In this document: in pieces, positions 1 to 8,639 of the stretch
Layout: each line of letters starts with the position of its first letter
How positions within the stretch are numbered: position 1 is the stretch's first letter
Source of the DNA: an uncultured Stenotrophomonas sp.
GTDB lineage: Bacteria; Pseudomonadota; Gammaproteobacteria; Xanthomonadales; Xanthomonadaceae
DNA: 64,000 nucleotides
Reading direction: 5' to 3'
Assembly: GCA_913775725.1 (NCBI GenBank)
Contig: CAJYNG010000013.1
Coordinates: 310,001-374,000, forward strand
The notes under the pieces: model-generated
What the model saw: the letters and a program-made list of their open reading frames with translations, nothing else
Told to the model about the DNA's origin: nothing
The model's database searches: none
Program-made: the position numbers and the translations under genes

Positions 1-865
1 CGTCGAGGGTGCCGACGGCGATGTACGGAATGTTGGCCGCACGGATGCCGTTGGCGGTATCACGCAGGGTGGCCGGGGCCAGGTCGTTGCCGGTGCTGAA
101 GTCCTTGCGGATGCGCTCGATGCTGAGCAGGCCGCGCGACTCGCCTTCCACGTACTCGGCTTCAACGACTTCGTAGCCGGCGGCGCTGAAGGCACCGGTC
201 ATCGCGGTGTTCACTTCGGCCGCGTTGGCCACCTTCCAGCTGATGTTGTCGCTGCGCTGGGTGGTGCTGCCGCCGCTGGTGACCGACATCGACGCATTCT
301 GGTTGATGCTGCCGTTGGTGCTGACCGAGTTGCCACGGAAGCTGTCGCCTTCACGGGTGTTCTCGTTGTAGCTGGAGCTGACGTCGGTGCGGCGGTATTC
401 CTTGTCCTGGAACGACTGCACGGTGTCCTGCGAGCGCGCCATGAACAGGAAGGTCAGCAGCGAGCGCTGGGCGGCGGTGGCACCGGCCACGGCCGAGCCG
501 GCATCCAGCTTGGTCTGCAGCAGGGTGGTGTTGATCTCTGCGCGGACGGTGACAGTGTAGGTCTTGGCCTTCTTGTCTTCGGTGTCCGACAGCTGCACGG
601 CACTGAGCACGTAGCGGTCGATCTCGCCGATGAACTCGGCGCGACGTGCTTCGAACAGGCGCAGCTTGGCCGCACCGGTTTCGGCGATGTACGCCTCCAG
701 TGCATTGACCTTGGCCTTGTTCAGGGCCTGGGCGCGGGTGTCGGCACTCAGGCGCAGGCCGTAGCTGGCCGAACCGGTACCGCGCGAACTGGCGGTCTGT
801 GCAGCGACCGGCGAGGCCACCACGAGGGCGATGAGGATGAGCAGGATGGTACGCATCAACGACAT
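1..865 (-). CDS. Secreted protein of unknown function (C-terminus outside window)
   Basis: The reading frame is open from the ATG at 865 to the left edge, so the C-terminus is missing. The product begins with a clear signal peptide (MSLMRTILLILIALVVASPVAAQ). The first 100 mature residues contain an alpha stretch (ADTRAQALNKAKVNALEAYI) followed by a beta stretch (TYTVTVRAEIN), which loosely recalls the N-terminal domains of LPP20/FlgT-type envelope proteins; that likeness is inference. A Ser/Asn/Thr-rich middle follows. The start overlaps the last 10 bases of the gene at 856-2052, so the two are probably co-transcribed and translationally coupled and may act together in the periplasm or outer membrane. 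Function unknown. Confidence 0.75.
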   Translation of the reverse strand, partial: MSLMRTILLILIALVVASPVAAQTASSRGTGSASYGLRLSADTRAQALNKAKVNALEAYIAETGAAKLRLFEARRAEFIGEIDRYVLSAVQLSDTEDKKAKTYTVTVRAEINTTLLQTKLDAGSAVAGATAAQRSLLTFLFMARSQDTVQSFQDKEYRRTDVSSSYNENTREGDSFRGNSVSTNGSINQNASMSVTSGGSTTQRSDNISWKVANAAEVNTAMTGAFSAAGYEVVEAEYVEGESRGLLSIERIRKDFSTGNDLAPATLRDTANGIRAANIPYIAVGTLD

Positions 866-2052
866 GACTTGATCAACTCCTGAAGGGCTTGGGTCTGCTG
901 CTGCAACGGGCGGCCGCCCGGCTTCTGTTCGTCCAGCCAGCCGCGCGAATCGGCGCGCTTGGCGGCAGCGCCAGCGAAGGCGTCGAAGCCGGCCAGCAGG
1001 GTTTCGTAGCTGGCCGACCACTGGTCGACCTGCCACTGCGTGACCGGCACCACCTTGGTGGCCCCCTTGCGCAGCGGCTGTTCGAAATAGACCTTGCCGG
1101 AGAACGGCTCGGTCACCTTGGCGGTGAAGAACGCGCCGAACAGCATCGTCTTCATCGCCGGGGTTTCTTCGATCACGCCGTTCTTCAACGCATCCACCTG
1201 CAGGTTGATGACGTAGTCCGGCTCGGGGATCTTCAGCTGGTAGACCTTGCCGTCGGCAAAGCGCGCCGCCATCGCACCACCGATCGCCTGGCCCGAGGCC
1301 GGCGGCAGCAGGCCGACACCGGTATTGGACGACAGCGTCTTGGACAGTTCATGGGCCAGCGTGGCGCGCAGCGGCGCTTCCCACTTCGGGTCGGGCAGCT
1401 TGGCGCGGACCGCGTCGGACAGGGTCACGCCACCGACCTGCAGGCGACGCACGGCGGCATCGGGCAGCTTGGCCTGGGCAAGGCTGGCGGCCAGCACCTG
1501 CGACAGGCTGGTGGCAGCGTTGCCGTACAGCAGATCGGCGACGATCGCGTCGATATCGTCGCTGTCCGGCCGGTAGTCCTGTACGTCGATACGCTGCAGG
1601 GTGAGCGGATAGGACGCGATCACCTGGCGCTCGCGGAAATCGAAGAACAACGCCTGCAGTGCCACTTCCACCAGCACCTTGTACTGGTTGCCGATCGGCT
1701 CGACCGACACCAGCTCGCGGTCCAGCGCTGCGGCCAGCACGGTGGCACTGGTGGTGCCGTCGAGCATCGCCACCGGCTGATCGATCAGTTCCAGATTGGC
1801 CGGCGAGCGACGCTTGAGCCCCTGCGCCAGGGCCTGGTTGAGCGGGATCAAGCCACGCTTTTCCAGCACGGCATGCGCATGCGGCGTGGTCGCCTGCACG
1901 GCAGCGGCATCAGCGGTATAGGCAAAACCGGCCCAATAGGCCTGCTGTGATTTGTCTGCCGCCTGCACGGCCATCGGCCATACGGCCAGGCACAGGGCAC
2001 AGGCAAGCAGGCGCGCAAAAGCGCGCGATGCGCTCTTCGTCCTTGAATACAT
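856..2052 (-). CDS. Secreted protein of unknown function
   Basis: This is a 398-residue protein with an N-terminal signal sequence ending near AVQAA (residues 1-32). The ATG at 2052 has a GAGGAG ribosome binding site 8 bases upstream, which supports this start. I see no catalytic motif. The mature part alternates helical and beta stretches, and a tail rich in Gln and Arg ends in a single Cys. The stop lies inside the start of the next gene (10-base overlap), so the two secreted proteins form an operon. I do not recognise the family. Confidence 0.75.
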   Translation of the reverse strand: MYSRTKSASRAFARLLACALCLAVWPMAVQAADKSQQAYWAGFAYTADAAAVQATTPHAHAVLEKRGLIPLNQALAQGLKRRSPANLELIDQPVAMLDGTTSATVLAAALDRELVSVEPIGNQYKVLVEVALQALFFDFRERQVIASYPLTLQRIDVQDYRPDSDDIDAIVADLLYGNAATSLSQVLAASLAQAKLPDAAVRRLQVGGVTLSDAVRAKLPDPKWEAPLRATLAHELSKTLSSNTGVGLLPPASGQAIGGAMAARFADGKVYQLKIPEPDYVINLQVDALKNGVIEETPAMKTMLFGAFFTAKVTEPFSGKVYFEQPLRKGATKVVPVTQWQVDQWSASYETLLAGFDAFAGAAAKRADSRGWLDEQKPGGRPLQQQTQALQELIKSCR

Positions 2053-2159
2053 CCAACCGCTCCTCGGTCATTACGCACGGAAAGCGGACGCTCATGCGCC
2101 CACTGGGCGCGAAACATAACGGCTCGCGGGCCTGCCGACAAGTGCTGCCTTCGTCGAGA

Positions 2160-3422
2160 TCACTCCGCGGGGGGCAGACCGGCCCTTCGCCGCAGCAGGC
2201 CGCGCTCTGCCTGGTTCTGGCTGAGTCGGGCGGCTTCCGCAAAAGCGTGACGTGCATCCTGCTCCCGCCCCAGCTTCTGTAGTAGCTCCCCGCGCACCAC
2301 CTGCAGCGGCGCGTACTCGCGCAGTCGCGCGTCCACCAGCAATGGCTGCAGTTGTGCCCAGGCCGCGAAGGCACCGTCGCTGCGCAGTATCGCCACCACG
2401 CGGTTCAATGCGACAACTGGCGAGGGCTGCACCTGCAGCAGCTGCGTATAGAGTGCTGCGATGCGCGGCCAGTCGGTATCCTCGGGGCGACGCGCCGCTG
2501 CATGGCACGCTGCAATGCGCGCCTGCAGTACATAGGGATCATCAGCACCACCGGCGGCCAGCGCGCGCGCCAGCACCTGCTGCCCGCGTTCAATCTGCAG
2601 CCAGTCCCAGCGCGCGCGGTTCTGTTGGTCCAGCAGCACCGGCACGCCCTGCGCATCGGTCCGTGCTGCGGCACGCGAGGCCTGCAGCTCCATCAGCGCC
2701 AGCAGGCCCAGCACCGGCGGCACCGGCAGCCGGTGCGCCAGAATGCGCGCGAGCCGCAATGCCTCCTCGCACAGCGCCGGACGCATCCAGTCGTCACCGG
2801 CACTGGCCGCATAGCCTTCGTTGAACACCAGATAGATCGCCTCCAGCACCGATCCGAGCCGCTCGGGCATCGCGTCAGCACGTGGCACTTCATAAGGCAC
2901 CTGCTTCTGCGCCAGGGTACGCTTGGCCCGCACGATGCGCTGGGCGATGGTCGGCTCCGGCTGCAGGAACGCACGCGCGATCTCGACGGTGGTCAGGCCC
3001 CCGAGCAGGCGCAGGGTCAGCGCCACCCGTGCATCGGCTGGCAGCACGGGATGGCAGGCCACGAACATCAGCCGCAGCAGGTCATCGCCCAGGTCATCCT
3101 CCAGCGCCTGGCTGTCATCCGGTGCCGGCAGCGCCGCCGGATGCAGTTCCTCGCCCCACTGTGCGTGCTGCTGCGCCACCCGCTGGTGCTGGCGCAGCAC
3201 ATCAATGGCACGGTTGCGCGCAGTGGTCATCAGCCAGGCTCCGGGGTTGTCCGGGATGCCCTGCTCCGGCCAACGCTCCAGCGCGGCCAGCCAGGTGTCC
3301 TGTGCCAGCTCCTCGGCACGGCCGACATCGCCCCCGAGCAGCCGCGCCAGGCGCGCGATCAACACCGGCGACTCCATCCGCCAGAGGGTTTCCAGACGCT
3401 GCGTCAGTGCGGGATCGAGCAT
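2160..3422 (-). CDS. ECF-type RNA polymerase sigma factor with C-terminal extension (ECF42-like, DUF6596)
   Basis: The 420-residue product has a sigma-70 region 2 at the N-terminus (GRAEELAQDTWLAAL, then NPGAWLMTTARNRAID), a region 4 helix-turn-helix (TLRLLGGLTTVEIARAFL, then TIAQRIVRAKRTL) and a long C-terminal extension starting with the family signature NEGYAAS and ending in a TPR-like region. This is the ECF42 architecture. Members are typically encoded beside YCII/DGPF-domain proteins and are thought to control them, and here five genes of that kind or of VOC/DUF1428 type lie upstream or nearby. I chose the ATG at 3422 (MLDPALTQ); a GTG at 3455 would add 11 residues. There is no anti-sigma gene, as is usual for this group. 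Confidence 0.88.
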   Translation of the reverse strand: MLDPALTQRLETLWRMESPVLIARLARLLGGDVGRAEELAQDTWLAALERWPEQGIPDNPGAWLMTTARNRAIDVLRQHQRVAQQHAQWGEELHPAALPAPDDSQALEDDLGDDLLRLMFVACHPVLPADARVALTLRLLGGLTTVEIARAFLQPEPTIAQRIVRAKRTLAQKQVPYEVPRADAMPERLGSVLEAIYLVFNEGYAASAGDDWMRPALCEEALRLARILAHRLPVPPVLGLLALMELQASRAAARTDAQGVPVLLDQQNRARWDWLQIERGQQVLARALAAGGADDPYVLQARIAACHAAARRPEDTDWPRIAALYTQLLQVQPSPVVALNRVVAILRSDGAFAAWAQLQPLLVDARLREYAPLQVVRGELLQKLGREQDARHAFAEAARLSQNQAERGLLRRRAGLPPAE

Positions 3423-3467
3423 GCGCCGATCACAGCACGCACGCCCGGCCTGCACAAGCGCCGTGGC

Positions 3468-3824
3468 TCACGCTTCAACGATGGGCTTGAAGCCACCCCA
3501 GAACATGCGCTGGGTATCGAACGGCATGTCCTTCGGGCCCAGCGACGCCAGCCGCGGATCGGCCATCACCCGGGCGTTGACGCGGTCGCGCGCCGCGCGC
3601 GAGCGGAACACCACGAATGCGACGATCACCGTTTCACCGGGCTTGGCCTTGACCGCCCGCGGGAACGACGTACGCTTTCCCGGCTCCACATCGTCTGCCA
3701 CGCATTCCATGTACTGCAGCGCGCCATGGTCCTTCCACACTGCACCGGCCTTGCGGGCAAGGCGGCGGTAGGCCGCCACCTTGTCCTGTGGGCACGGCAG
3801 CACGTAAGCATCCACGTAAGCCAT
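3468..3824 (-). CDS. DUF1428 (YbaA-like) protein
   Basis: This small cytoplasmic protein of 118 residues matches the DUF1428 family: it starts AYVDAYVLPCP, has a central VWKDHGALQYMECVADD and ends MFWGGFKPIVEA, all family hallmarks of this ferredoxin-like alpha/beta-barrel fold. The biochemical role is unknown. It lies between a VOC protein gene and the sigma factor gene on the same strand with gaps of 24 and 45 bases, so it is part of the ECF42 cluster and probably under the same control. Confidence 0.85.
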   Translation of the reverse strand: MAYVDAYVLPCPQDKVAAYRRLARKAGAVWKDHGALQYMECVADDVEPGKRTSFPRAVKAKPGETVIVAFVVFRSRAARDRVNARVMADPRLASLGPKDMPFDTQRMFWGGFKPIVEA

Positions 3825-3848
3825 GAGGGTTCTCCCTTGCGGCGGCCG

Positions 3849-4259
3849 TCAGCCCGGCTCGCCGTCCATGTGTGCGATTTCCCAGAGATGGCCGTCCAGG
3901 TCCTGGAAGCCGCGCTGGTACATGAAGCCGTAGTCGCGCGCCGGCTGCGGTTCGCTTGCACCCGCCGCCAGCGCCTTGTCCACCATCACGTCCACCGCCT
4001 TGCGGCTGTCGGCCGACAGGCAGGTGATCACCTCGGTGTGGCTGTGCGCATCGGCAATCGCCTTGTTGGTGAACTGCTTGAAGAACGGCTGGGTCAGCAG
4101 CATCACGAAGATGCTCTCGCTGATGACCATGCAGGCCGCATCGTCGTTGGTGAAGGTCGGGTTGAAGCTGTAGCCCAGCGCGGCGAAAAATGCCTTGGAC
4201 GCGTTCAGATCCTGCACGGGCAGGTTGACGAAGATCATCTGTGGTTGCGGTGCACTCAT
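3849..4259 (-). CDS. VOC-superfamily (glyoxalase/extradiol dioxygenase fold) protein
   Basis: The 136-residue protein has the two beta-alpha-beta-beta-beta modules of the vicinal oxygen chelate fold: IFVNLPVQDLNASKAFFAALGY at the N-terminus and FQDLDGHLWEIAHMD at the C-terminus. The C-terminal Glu in HLWEI is a usual metal ligand in the fold. Substrate unknown. It is the third gene of the five-gene minus-strand cluster ending in the ECF42 sigma factor. Such clusters often combine VOC and YCII proteins, which points to a stress or detoxification role (inference). Confidence 0.85.
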   Translation of the reverse strand: MSAPQPQMIFVNLPVQDLNASKAFFAALGYSFNPTFTNDDAACMVISESIFVMLLTQPFFKQFTNKAIADAHSHTEVITCLSADSRKAVDVMVDKALAAGASEPQPARDYGFMYQRGFQDLDGHLWEIAHMDGEPG

Positions 4260-4293
4260 CGGTGAAGCTCCTTGTGGATGAAAGAAAGAGGGA

Positions 4294-4716
4294 TCAAGGC
4301 TGCTTCATGCAGTTGACCATCCACGGCTTGCCGTAGCGGTCGGTCACCATGCCCCAGCGGTGCGCCCAGAACGTTTCAGCGATCGGCATCTGCACCTGGC
4401 CACCTTCGGCCAGCGCCGCGAACACGCGTTCGGCTTCTTCGATGCTGTCGACATCGACATTGATGGTGGTCGAGCCGCCCTCGCCACCGCCGGGGCCATC
4501 GGCCGCCATCACGATGGCACTGCCGATTTCCAGCTGGCTGTGCGCGACGTGGTCCAGGGTTTCCGGCGGCATCTCGTTACAGCCTGGCGAGCCATCGGAG
4601 GGCGGCATGTCGCGGTACTTCATTTCCGAGGTGACCTGGCCACCGAGTGCCTTGGCGTAGAACGCCATCGCCTCATGGGCCTGGCCGCTGAAGCCGAGGA
4701 AGGGAATCAGTTTCAT
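4294..4716 (-). CDS. PhnB-like VOC protein
   Basis: The 140-residue product resembles the PhnB/YjdN branch of the VOC superfamily. It begins KLIPFLGFSGQAHEAMAFYAKALGG, the usual opening of that family, and ends HRWGMVTDRYGKPWMVN, the typical second-module motif. The metal-binding pattern of true glyoxalases is not obvious, as is common in PhnB-like proteins. It belongs to the ECF42-linked cluster, between the YCII gene at 4784-5197 and the other VOC gene, with gaps of 67 and 34 bases. Function unknown. Confidence 0.85.
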   Translation of the reverse strand: MKLIPFLGFSGQAHEAMAFYAKALGGQVTSEMKYRDMPPSDGSPGCNEMPPETLDHVAHSQLEIGSAIVMAADGPGGGEGGSTTINVDVDSIEEAERVFAALAEGGQVQMPIAETFWAHRWGMVTDRYGKPWMVNCMKQP

Positions 4717-4745
4717 GGCAATACTCCGTTGTGCGGTTCAGGGCA

Positions 4746-4768
4746 GTAGTGCCGGGTCCTGCCCGGCA
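4746..4768 (+). repeat. SMAG/REP-type palindrome (GTAG head)
   Basis: GTAG followed by the palindrome TGCCGGGTCCTGCCCGGCA, in the 67-base gap between the YCII and PhnB-like genes. It is a monomer of the GTAG-headed REP family known from S. maltophilia. Inside an operon it may form a hairpin in the message. Confidence 0.75.
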
Positions 4769-4783
4769 GGGAGATGAATCGGG

Positions 4784-5197
4784 TCAACCTTCCAGCTGTG
4801 CACGCAGACGCTGTTCCTGCTGCTGTAAGTCGGGGGTGAAGGCTTCACCGAAGTCTTCGGCGGTGATCAGCGGGCGCAGTTCCAGCGTGCCGCCACTGTT
4901 GAACGGTGCGCGGCTGGCCCATTCAACGGCCTCGTCCAGCGAGCGCACGTCCCACAGCCAGAAACCGGCGATCTGGTCGCCGGCGGGGCCGAACGGACCG
5001 GCCTCGACCTTGGGTGCGCTGCTGCCGAAGTGAATGCGGCGACCGCGCTGGGTGGCATGCAGGCCTTCACCGGCCAGCATGATGCCGGCGGCCACGAGTT
5101 GTTCGTTGAAGGCGCCCATTTCGGACAATTCCTGTTCGCTGGGCATGCGCCCGGCTTCGGAGTCGGCGTTGGCCTTCACGATCACCATCACTTTCAT
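4784..5197 (-). CDS. YCII-related (DGPF) domain protein
   Basis: This 137-residue protein has the YCII/DGPF fold: MKVMVIVKANADSEAG at the start, a central LHATQRGRRIHFG, and AGFWLWDVRSLDEAVEWASRAPF near the end. The family variant here reads EAGPFGPAGDQI in the region where DGPF is usually found. The start at 5197 is supported by GGGAGACC just upstream. It is the first gene of the five-gene cluster that ends with the ECF42-type sigma factor, and a candidate sigma-specific promoter (5242-5270) precedes it. Enzymatic role unknown. Confidence 0.88.
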   Translation of the reverse strand: MKVMVIVKANADSEAGRMPSEQELSEMGAFNEQLVAAGIMLAGEGLHATQRGRRIHFGSSAPKVEAGPFGPAGDQIAGFWLWDVRSLDEAVEWASRAPFNSGGTLELRPLITAEDFGEAFTPDLQQQEQRLRAQLEG

Positions 5198-5241
5198 TGC
5201 GGTCTCCCGTGGGAACGCGTGGTGCGTGCCCTTCACTGGGT

Positions 5242-5270
5242 ACAACGAACCAGAGGGCTGGGAATCGACA
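5242..5270 (-). promoter_or_regulatory. Candidate ECF42-type promoter
   Basis: On the minus strand there is a TGTCGA element (5265-5270), a 17-base spacer and CGTTGT (5242-5247), followed 44 bases later by the YCII start codon. TGTCGA is the -35 motif I recall for ECF42 targets. That memory and the exact -10 assignment need checking. If real, it means the cluster autoregulates. Confidence 0.45.
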
Positions 5271-5317
5271 CGTCTGTTGGAAATTTTTTCTTCCGCGGAA
5301 AGCGTGCCTGCGGCGGG

Positions 5318-5615
5318 GGTCGGCGAACGGCGGAGCCCCTCCGTGGTGGGGGTGGGTTGGTCGCTGAAAGCTGGGCTCATGGGCTTTGCCGGATGGGTAG
5401 ACGGGTCGGGGGACGCCGTAAACCCGTCCCTGGGGGCTTGGCCGCGGCTTGCTCGTGTGCGCTGTCCTGCGCACACGGCAAGACCGGGGTTGGGCATCGT
5501 GCCCAACCCGCCCGAGGCATGCCTCGGGCCCATGCCGCGGACACCCCCGCCCCGCCTACCCACCCGGCCCTGGACAGCTTCCTGCCTGCGGTACCCACCA
5601 CGGGAAGATCAAGAA
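5318..5615. repeat. Long palindromic intergenic repeat, copy 1
   Basis: There is a nested inverted repeat without a convincing gene. The core GGACGCCGTAAACCCGTCC followed by TGGGGGCTTGGCCGCGGC (from about 5411) returns as its complement near 5531 (GCCGCGGACACCCCCGC). The outer arm CCGTGGTGGG near 5340 pairs with CCCACCACGG near 5596. The same core occurs in copy 3 at about 14,559. This and copy 2 fill the 810-base gap between the two YCII genes. Confidence 0.7.
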
Positions 5616-5706
5616 AAAAGGCAAAGGCAACAGCAACGGCAACAGCAACGGCGGATGGCTGGCGGTCTCGGCTTTGCGAGCGAAGCGACCCGCTTTTGCT
5701 CTTGCT

Positions 5707-5925
5707 TGTGATTTCCCGTGGTGGACGCCGCAGGAACCTGTCCAGGGCCGGGTGGGGAGACAGGGCAGGGGCGTGAGCCGCATGGATGCGGCGACCGAGC
5801 TTACATGGACGTACTTGCAGCGCCCCCTGCCCTGTCTCCCCACCCGGCCAATCGCCAAGACCCCAGCTTTGAGCGACCAACCCACCCCCACCACGGAGGG
5901 GCTCCGCCGTTCGCCGATCCCCGCC
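5707..5925. repeat. Long palindromic intergenic repeat, copy 2
   Basis: The arm CCGGGTGGGGAGACAGGGCA (from 5748) is repeated inverted as TGCCCTGTCTCCCCACCCGG (5829-5848). Further out, the segment GGGGCTCCGCCGTTCGCCGA near 5900 is the inverse of bases near 5320 in copy 1. Copies 1 and 2 together therefore make a still larger inverted structure of about 600 bases. I see no gene in it. Confidence 0.7.
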
Positions 5926-6007
5926 GAAGGCGCCGCTTCCCGCGCTGCAACATGCCCACGCGCAATCCTGCGCCATCATGAGCATCTGCCCCCGCCAGGA
6001 CCGTGCC

Positions 6008-6415
6008 ATGCAGCAGTACCTGCTTCTGATCTACATCGAGCCTGCTCTGCTGCAGGCCCTGCCCACCGAAGAGTTCAACGCGCTGATGCGCGACTGCCTG
6101 GCCCACGCCGACAAGCTGCAGGCCGAGGGCACGCTGCTGGCCGCGCAGAAGCTGCAGCCGGTCGACACCGCGCAGACCCTGCGCGTGCGTGATGGCCACA
6201 GCCGTGTATTGGATGGCCCGTTCGCCGAAACCCGCGAACTGCTGGCCGGCTTCAACCTGATCGTGGCGCGCGACCGCGACGAAGCCATGCGCATCGCCCG
6301 CGACTTCCCGTGGGCACGCTTCGGCAGCATCGAGGTGCGGCCGCTGGAAGACATGGACGCCGAGCGCGAACGCTGCGGCGCCCCGGCTGCGGCTATGGCA
6401 GCAGCCGCACTCTGA
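6008..6415 (+). CDS. YCII-related (DGPF) domain protein
   Basis: This 135-residue protein carries the canonical motif of its family, VLDGPFAETRELLAGF, after MQQYLLLIYIE, and then the typical ending of helix plus FGSIEVRPLED. The ATG at 6008 gives the family-length protein; an upstream ATG at 5978 would add ten unlikely residues. It is transcribed away from the ECF42 cluster across 810 bases of palindromic repeats, and its end overlaps the end of the convergent gene at 6393-8474 by 23 bases. It is a likely further member of the sigma factor's regulon, though I see no TGTCGA element in front of it. Confidence 0.88.
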   Translation: MQQYLLLIYIEPALLQALPTEEFNALMRDCLAHADKLQAEGTLLAAQKLQPVDTAQTLRVRDGHSRVLDGPFAETRELLAGFNLIVARDRDEAMRIARDFPWARFGSIEVRPLEDMDAERERCGAPAAAMAAAAL

Positions 6416-8474
6416 TCTCGCGCGGGCCTACGCCTTCGTTGCCGCTGTAGTCGCGCACGCTGGCGCGCACGATGTACTCGCCCGGCGGCAACGCCGCCGG
6501 CTGCCAGCGCCCGGTTTCCATCAGGCCATCACGCACGGTGTTGGTGGCCAGATAGCGGAAACGGGTCACCGCACTGCCATGCACGGTGATGCCGCTGTCC
6601 GGTGCGTAGGCCACGCGCACCGCTTCCTTCTGCGGCGGCATGCGGTTGAACACGATGTTCCAGCGCGGCTGTTCGTAGCCCTGCAACGGCTGTCCGCCGC
6701 CATCGAGAATCTGGTAGCCCACCTGGTACATGCCCAGGCGGCGGCGCGGCAGGTTATTGTCAACCTGGTCCCAGGCCTCCACCACGATCTGCACGCCGCG
6801 GCCCTGCCGCGCCAGCATCACCACGCCGTCGCTGCCGGCCGCCAGCGGTTGGTCGTTGTCGTCCAGCAGCGCCACATCGGTGATGCGCGGCGCAAAGCGG
6901 TCGGCGTAGTTGTGGAAGCCCAGCGCCACGGCGTTGGTTTCGAAGCCACCGGTGCCGACGGCCAGGTGCACGTGCGCCTGGTTGTTGATGCTGCCCAGGC
7001 GATCACCGACGTGGATGCGCACGCCGCGGCGCACGCGCATCCGCTCCAGCTTGCCCTGCTCATCGTACAGCGCCTGCCAGCGCGCGTCGTAGGGTTCGTC
7101 ACGCGGGGTCCGGCCGACCCGCATGTGGATATACTTGAGGCGGTCCACGGCCAGGCCTTCGGCCTGCTCGCCCAGGTTCCAGGCGGCCACCGGGCTGCTG
7201 ATCTTGCCTTCGGCGATCGCCAGCACGGTCTGGCCCACATCACCGCGCACGTCGAAGCCGCCATGCAGGTGGTGGCGGCTCTCGCCGGTGAAGTTGCCGC
7301 GCACCTCACCCAACGTACCGACCACTTCATGCCAACCGTCCTGCGGTGCCAGCGGCCAGCGGCCGCCCGTCTTCGGCAACGCGGCATCGGCCGCCGGGCC
7401 GACCAGTGCCGGTGCCGGCAGTTCACCCACCGGCAGCGGGCGCAGGCGATGCAGACGGTAGCTGGCGGCGTCGGCCACCAGCACGCTGCCATCGGCATCC
7501 ATCGCCAATCCGCTGGGGCGGGCCAGGCGCGGCAGGCGACCATTGCCAACCAGTGCGATCTGGTGGCCCTGCGGCGTCACCTGCACGATGCGGCCATCAA
7601 GATCACCCACGTACAGCACGCCATCGTGGGTGGTGGCCAGCGACAGCGGCCCATTGATCACGCCACCGGCGGCGACCACGGTGCTGACCGTGCCATCAGC
7701 GCCTATGCGGCGTACCGCGTTGTTGAACAGATCGGCCACCAGCAGCGCGCCCTGCGCATCGAAGGCCAGTGCCACCGGCGTATCGAAGCGCGCCGCAGCG
7801 CCCACGCCATCGGCCATTCCCGGGCGCTCACCGCCGGCCAGGGTGCGCACGCTGCCGTCGGTGCCGATCACCCGGATACGGTCGTTGTAGGTATCGGCCA
7901 CGTAGACCTGGCCCTGCGCGTCCACTGCGATGCCCATCGGTGCATCGAAGCGCGCCTGTGCGGCAGGTCCATCAACGTGGCCCTGTTCACCACCGGCCAG
8001 CGTGGTCACCTGCCCATCGGTGCCGATACGGCGGATCGCATGGTTGCCGGTGTCGGCCACATACAGGTTGCCCTGCGCGTCGGCGGCAATGCCCGAGGGC
8101 GTATTGAAACTGGCCTGCAGTGCCAGGCCATCAACGCGCCCCTCGCCCTGCCCGGCTACGGTTTCGACGCGGCCATCAAGCAGGCGGCGGCGGATCCGGT
8201 TGTTGTCACCGGCATCGGTGAAATAGACGCTGCCATCGGCGCTGCGCAGCAGCGCGTACGGATCAGCGAAACGTGCCTGCGCGGACGCGCCATCACGGTC
8301 ACCCGGGTGGCCATCGCCGGCCAGCGGCTCGATCTGCGCGGTCCAGGCCAGCGGCGTGGGCGCGAGGCCTGCGGGTTCAGCCAGCGTGTGCAGCGGTGCC
8401 TCCCACCAGGTCGCAGCCAATGCCACTACCGTCGCCAACGCTACGCCTGCCGCCATCCATTGCCACCGTGCCAT
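6393..8474 (-). CDS. Exported NHL-repeat protein with M23-like peptidase domain
   Basis: The 693-residue protein starts with a membrane anchor or signal (residues 5-20). It then has at least six NHL beta-propeller blades with the recurring pattern GIAADAQGNLYVADTGNHAIRR (about residues 60-350), a domain resembling M23/LytM metallopeptidases (HHLHGGFDVRGDVGQTVLAI, then HVHLAV) and a beta-rich C-terminal part. The first M23 motif HxxxD (HGGFD) and the last HxH (HVH) are present, so zinc binding is possible. I chose the ATG at 8474 because it gives a clean signal anchor; an upstream ATG at 8624 would add 50 unlikely residues. The likely place is the periplasm or outer surface, with peptidoglycan as the possible target (inference). 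Confidence 0.8.
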   Translation of the reverse strand: MARWQWMAAGVALATVVALAATWWEAPLHTLAEPAGLAPTPLAWTAQIEPLAGDGHPGDRDGASAQARFADPYALLRSADGSVYFTDAGDNNRIRRRLLDGRVETVAGQGEGRVDGLALQASFNTPSGIAADAQGNLYVADTGNHAIRRIGTDGQVTTLAGGEQGHVDGPAAQARFDAPMGIAVDAQGQVYVADTYNDRIRVIGTDGSVRTLAGGERPGMADGVGAAARFDTPVALAFDAQGALLVADLFNNAVRRIGADGTVSTVVAAGGVINGPLSLATTHDGVLYVGDLDGRIVQVTPQGHQIALVGNGRLPRLARPSGLAMDADGSVLVADAASYRLHRLRPLPVGELPAPALVGPAADAALPKTGGRWPLAPQDGWHEVVGTLGEVRGNFTGESRHHLHGGFDVRGDVGQTVLAIAEGKISSPVAAWNLGEQAEGLAVDRLKYIHMRVGRTPRDEPYDARWQALYDEQGKLERMRVRRGVRIHVGDRLGSINNQAHVHLAVGTGGFETNAVALGFHNYADRFAPRITDVALLDDNDQPLAAGSDGVVMLARQGRGVQIVVEAWDQVDNNLPRRRLGMYQVGYQILDGGGQPLQGYEQPRWNIVFNRMPPQKEAVRVAYAPDSGITVHGSAVTRFRYLATNTVRDGLMETGRWQPAALPPGEYIVRASVRDYSGNEGVGPREIRVRLLP

Positions 8475-8639
8475 CGTGCTGCGCTGCCTGCCTGCTGTCT
8501 GAAGAGGCACCGACAATAGACGCTGAACGCACGATCCGCCATGGTCAATCTTACGGTCAAACGCCAGAGTTCCATCCATCGCGCTTGTTCTCGCTGGCTG
8601 CAGCGGGTTCAATGCGGTTCCCACGGATGGAGATCCTCC

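Noticed and set aside
2352-4265. 637-residue open frame on the plus strand opposite the sigma factor cluster
   Set aside because: It is the mirror of real minus-strand genes; composition is rich in His, Arg and Gln as expected of antisense GC-rich DNA, with no family likeness.
6579-8519. 646-residue open frame opposite the NHL/M23 gene
   Set aside because: Antisense shadow; repeated His/Ala/Gly-rich pattern mirrors the NHL repeats.
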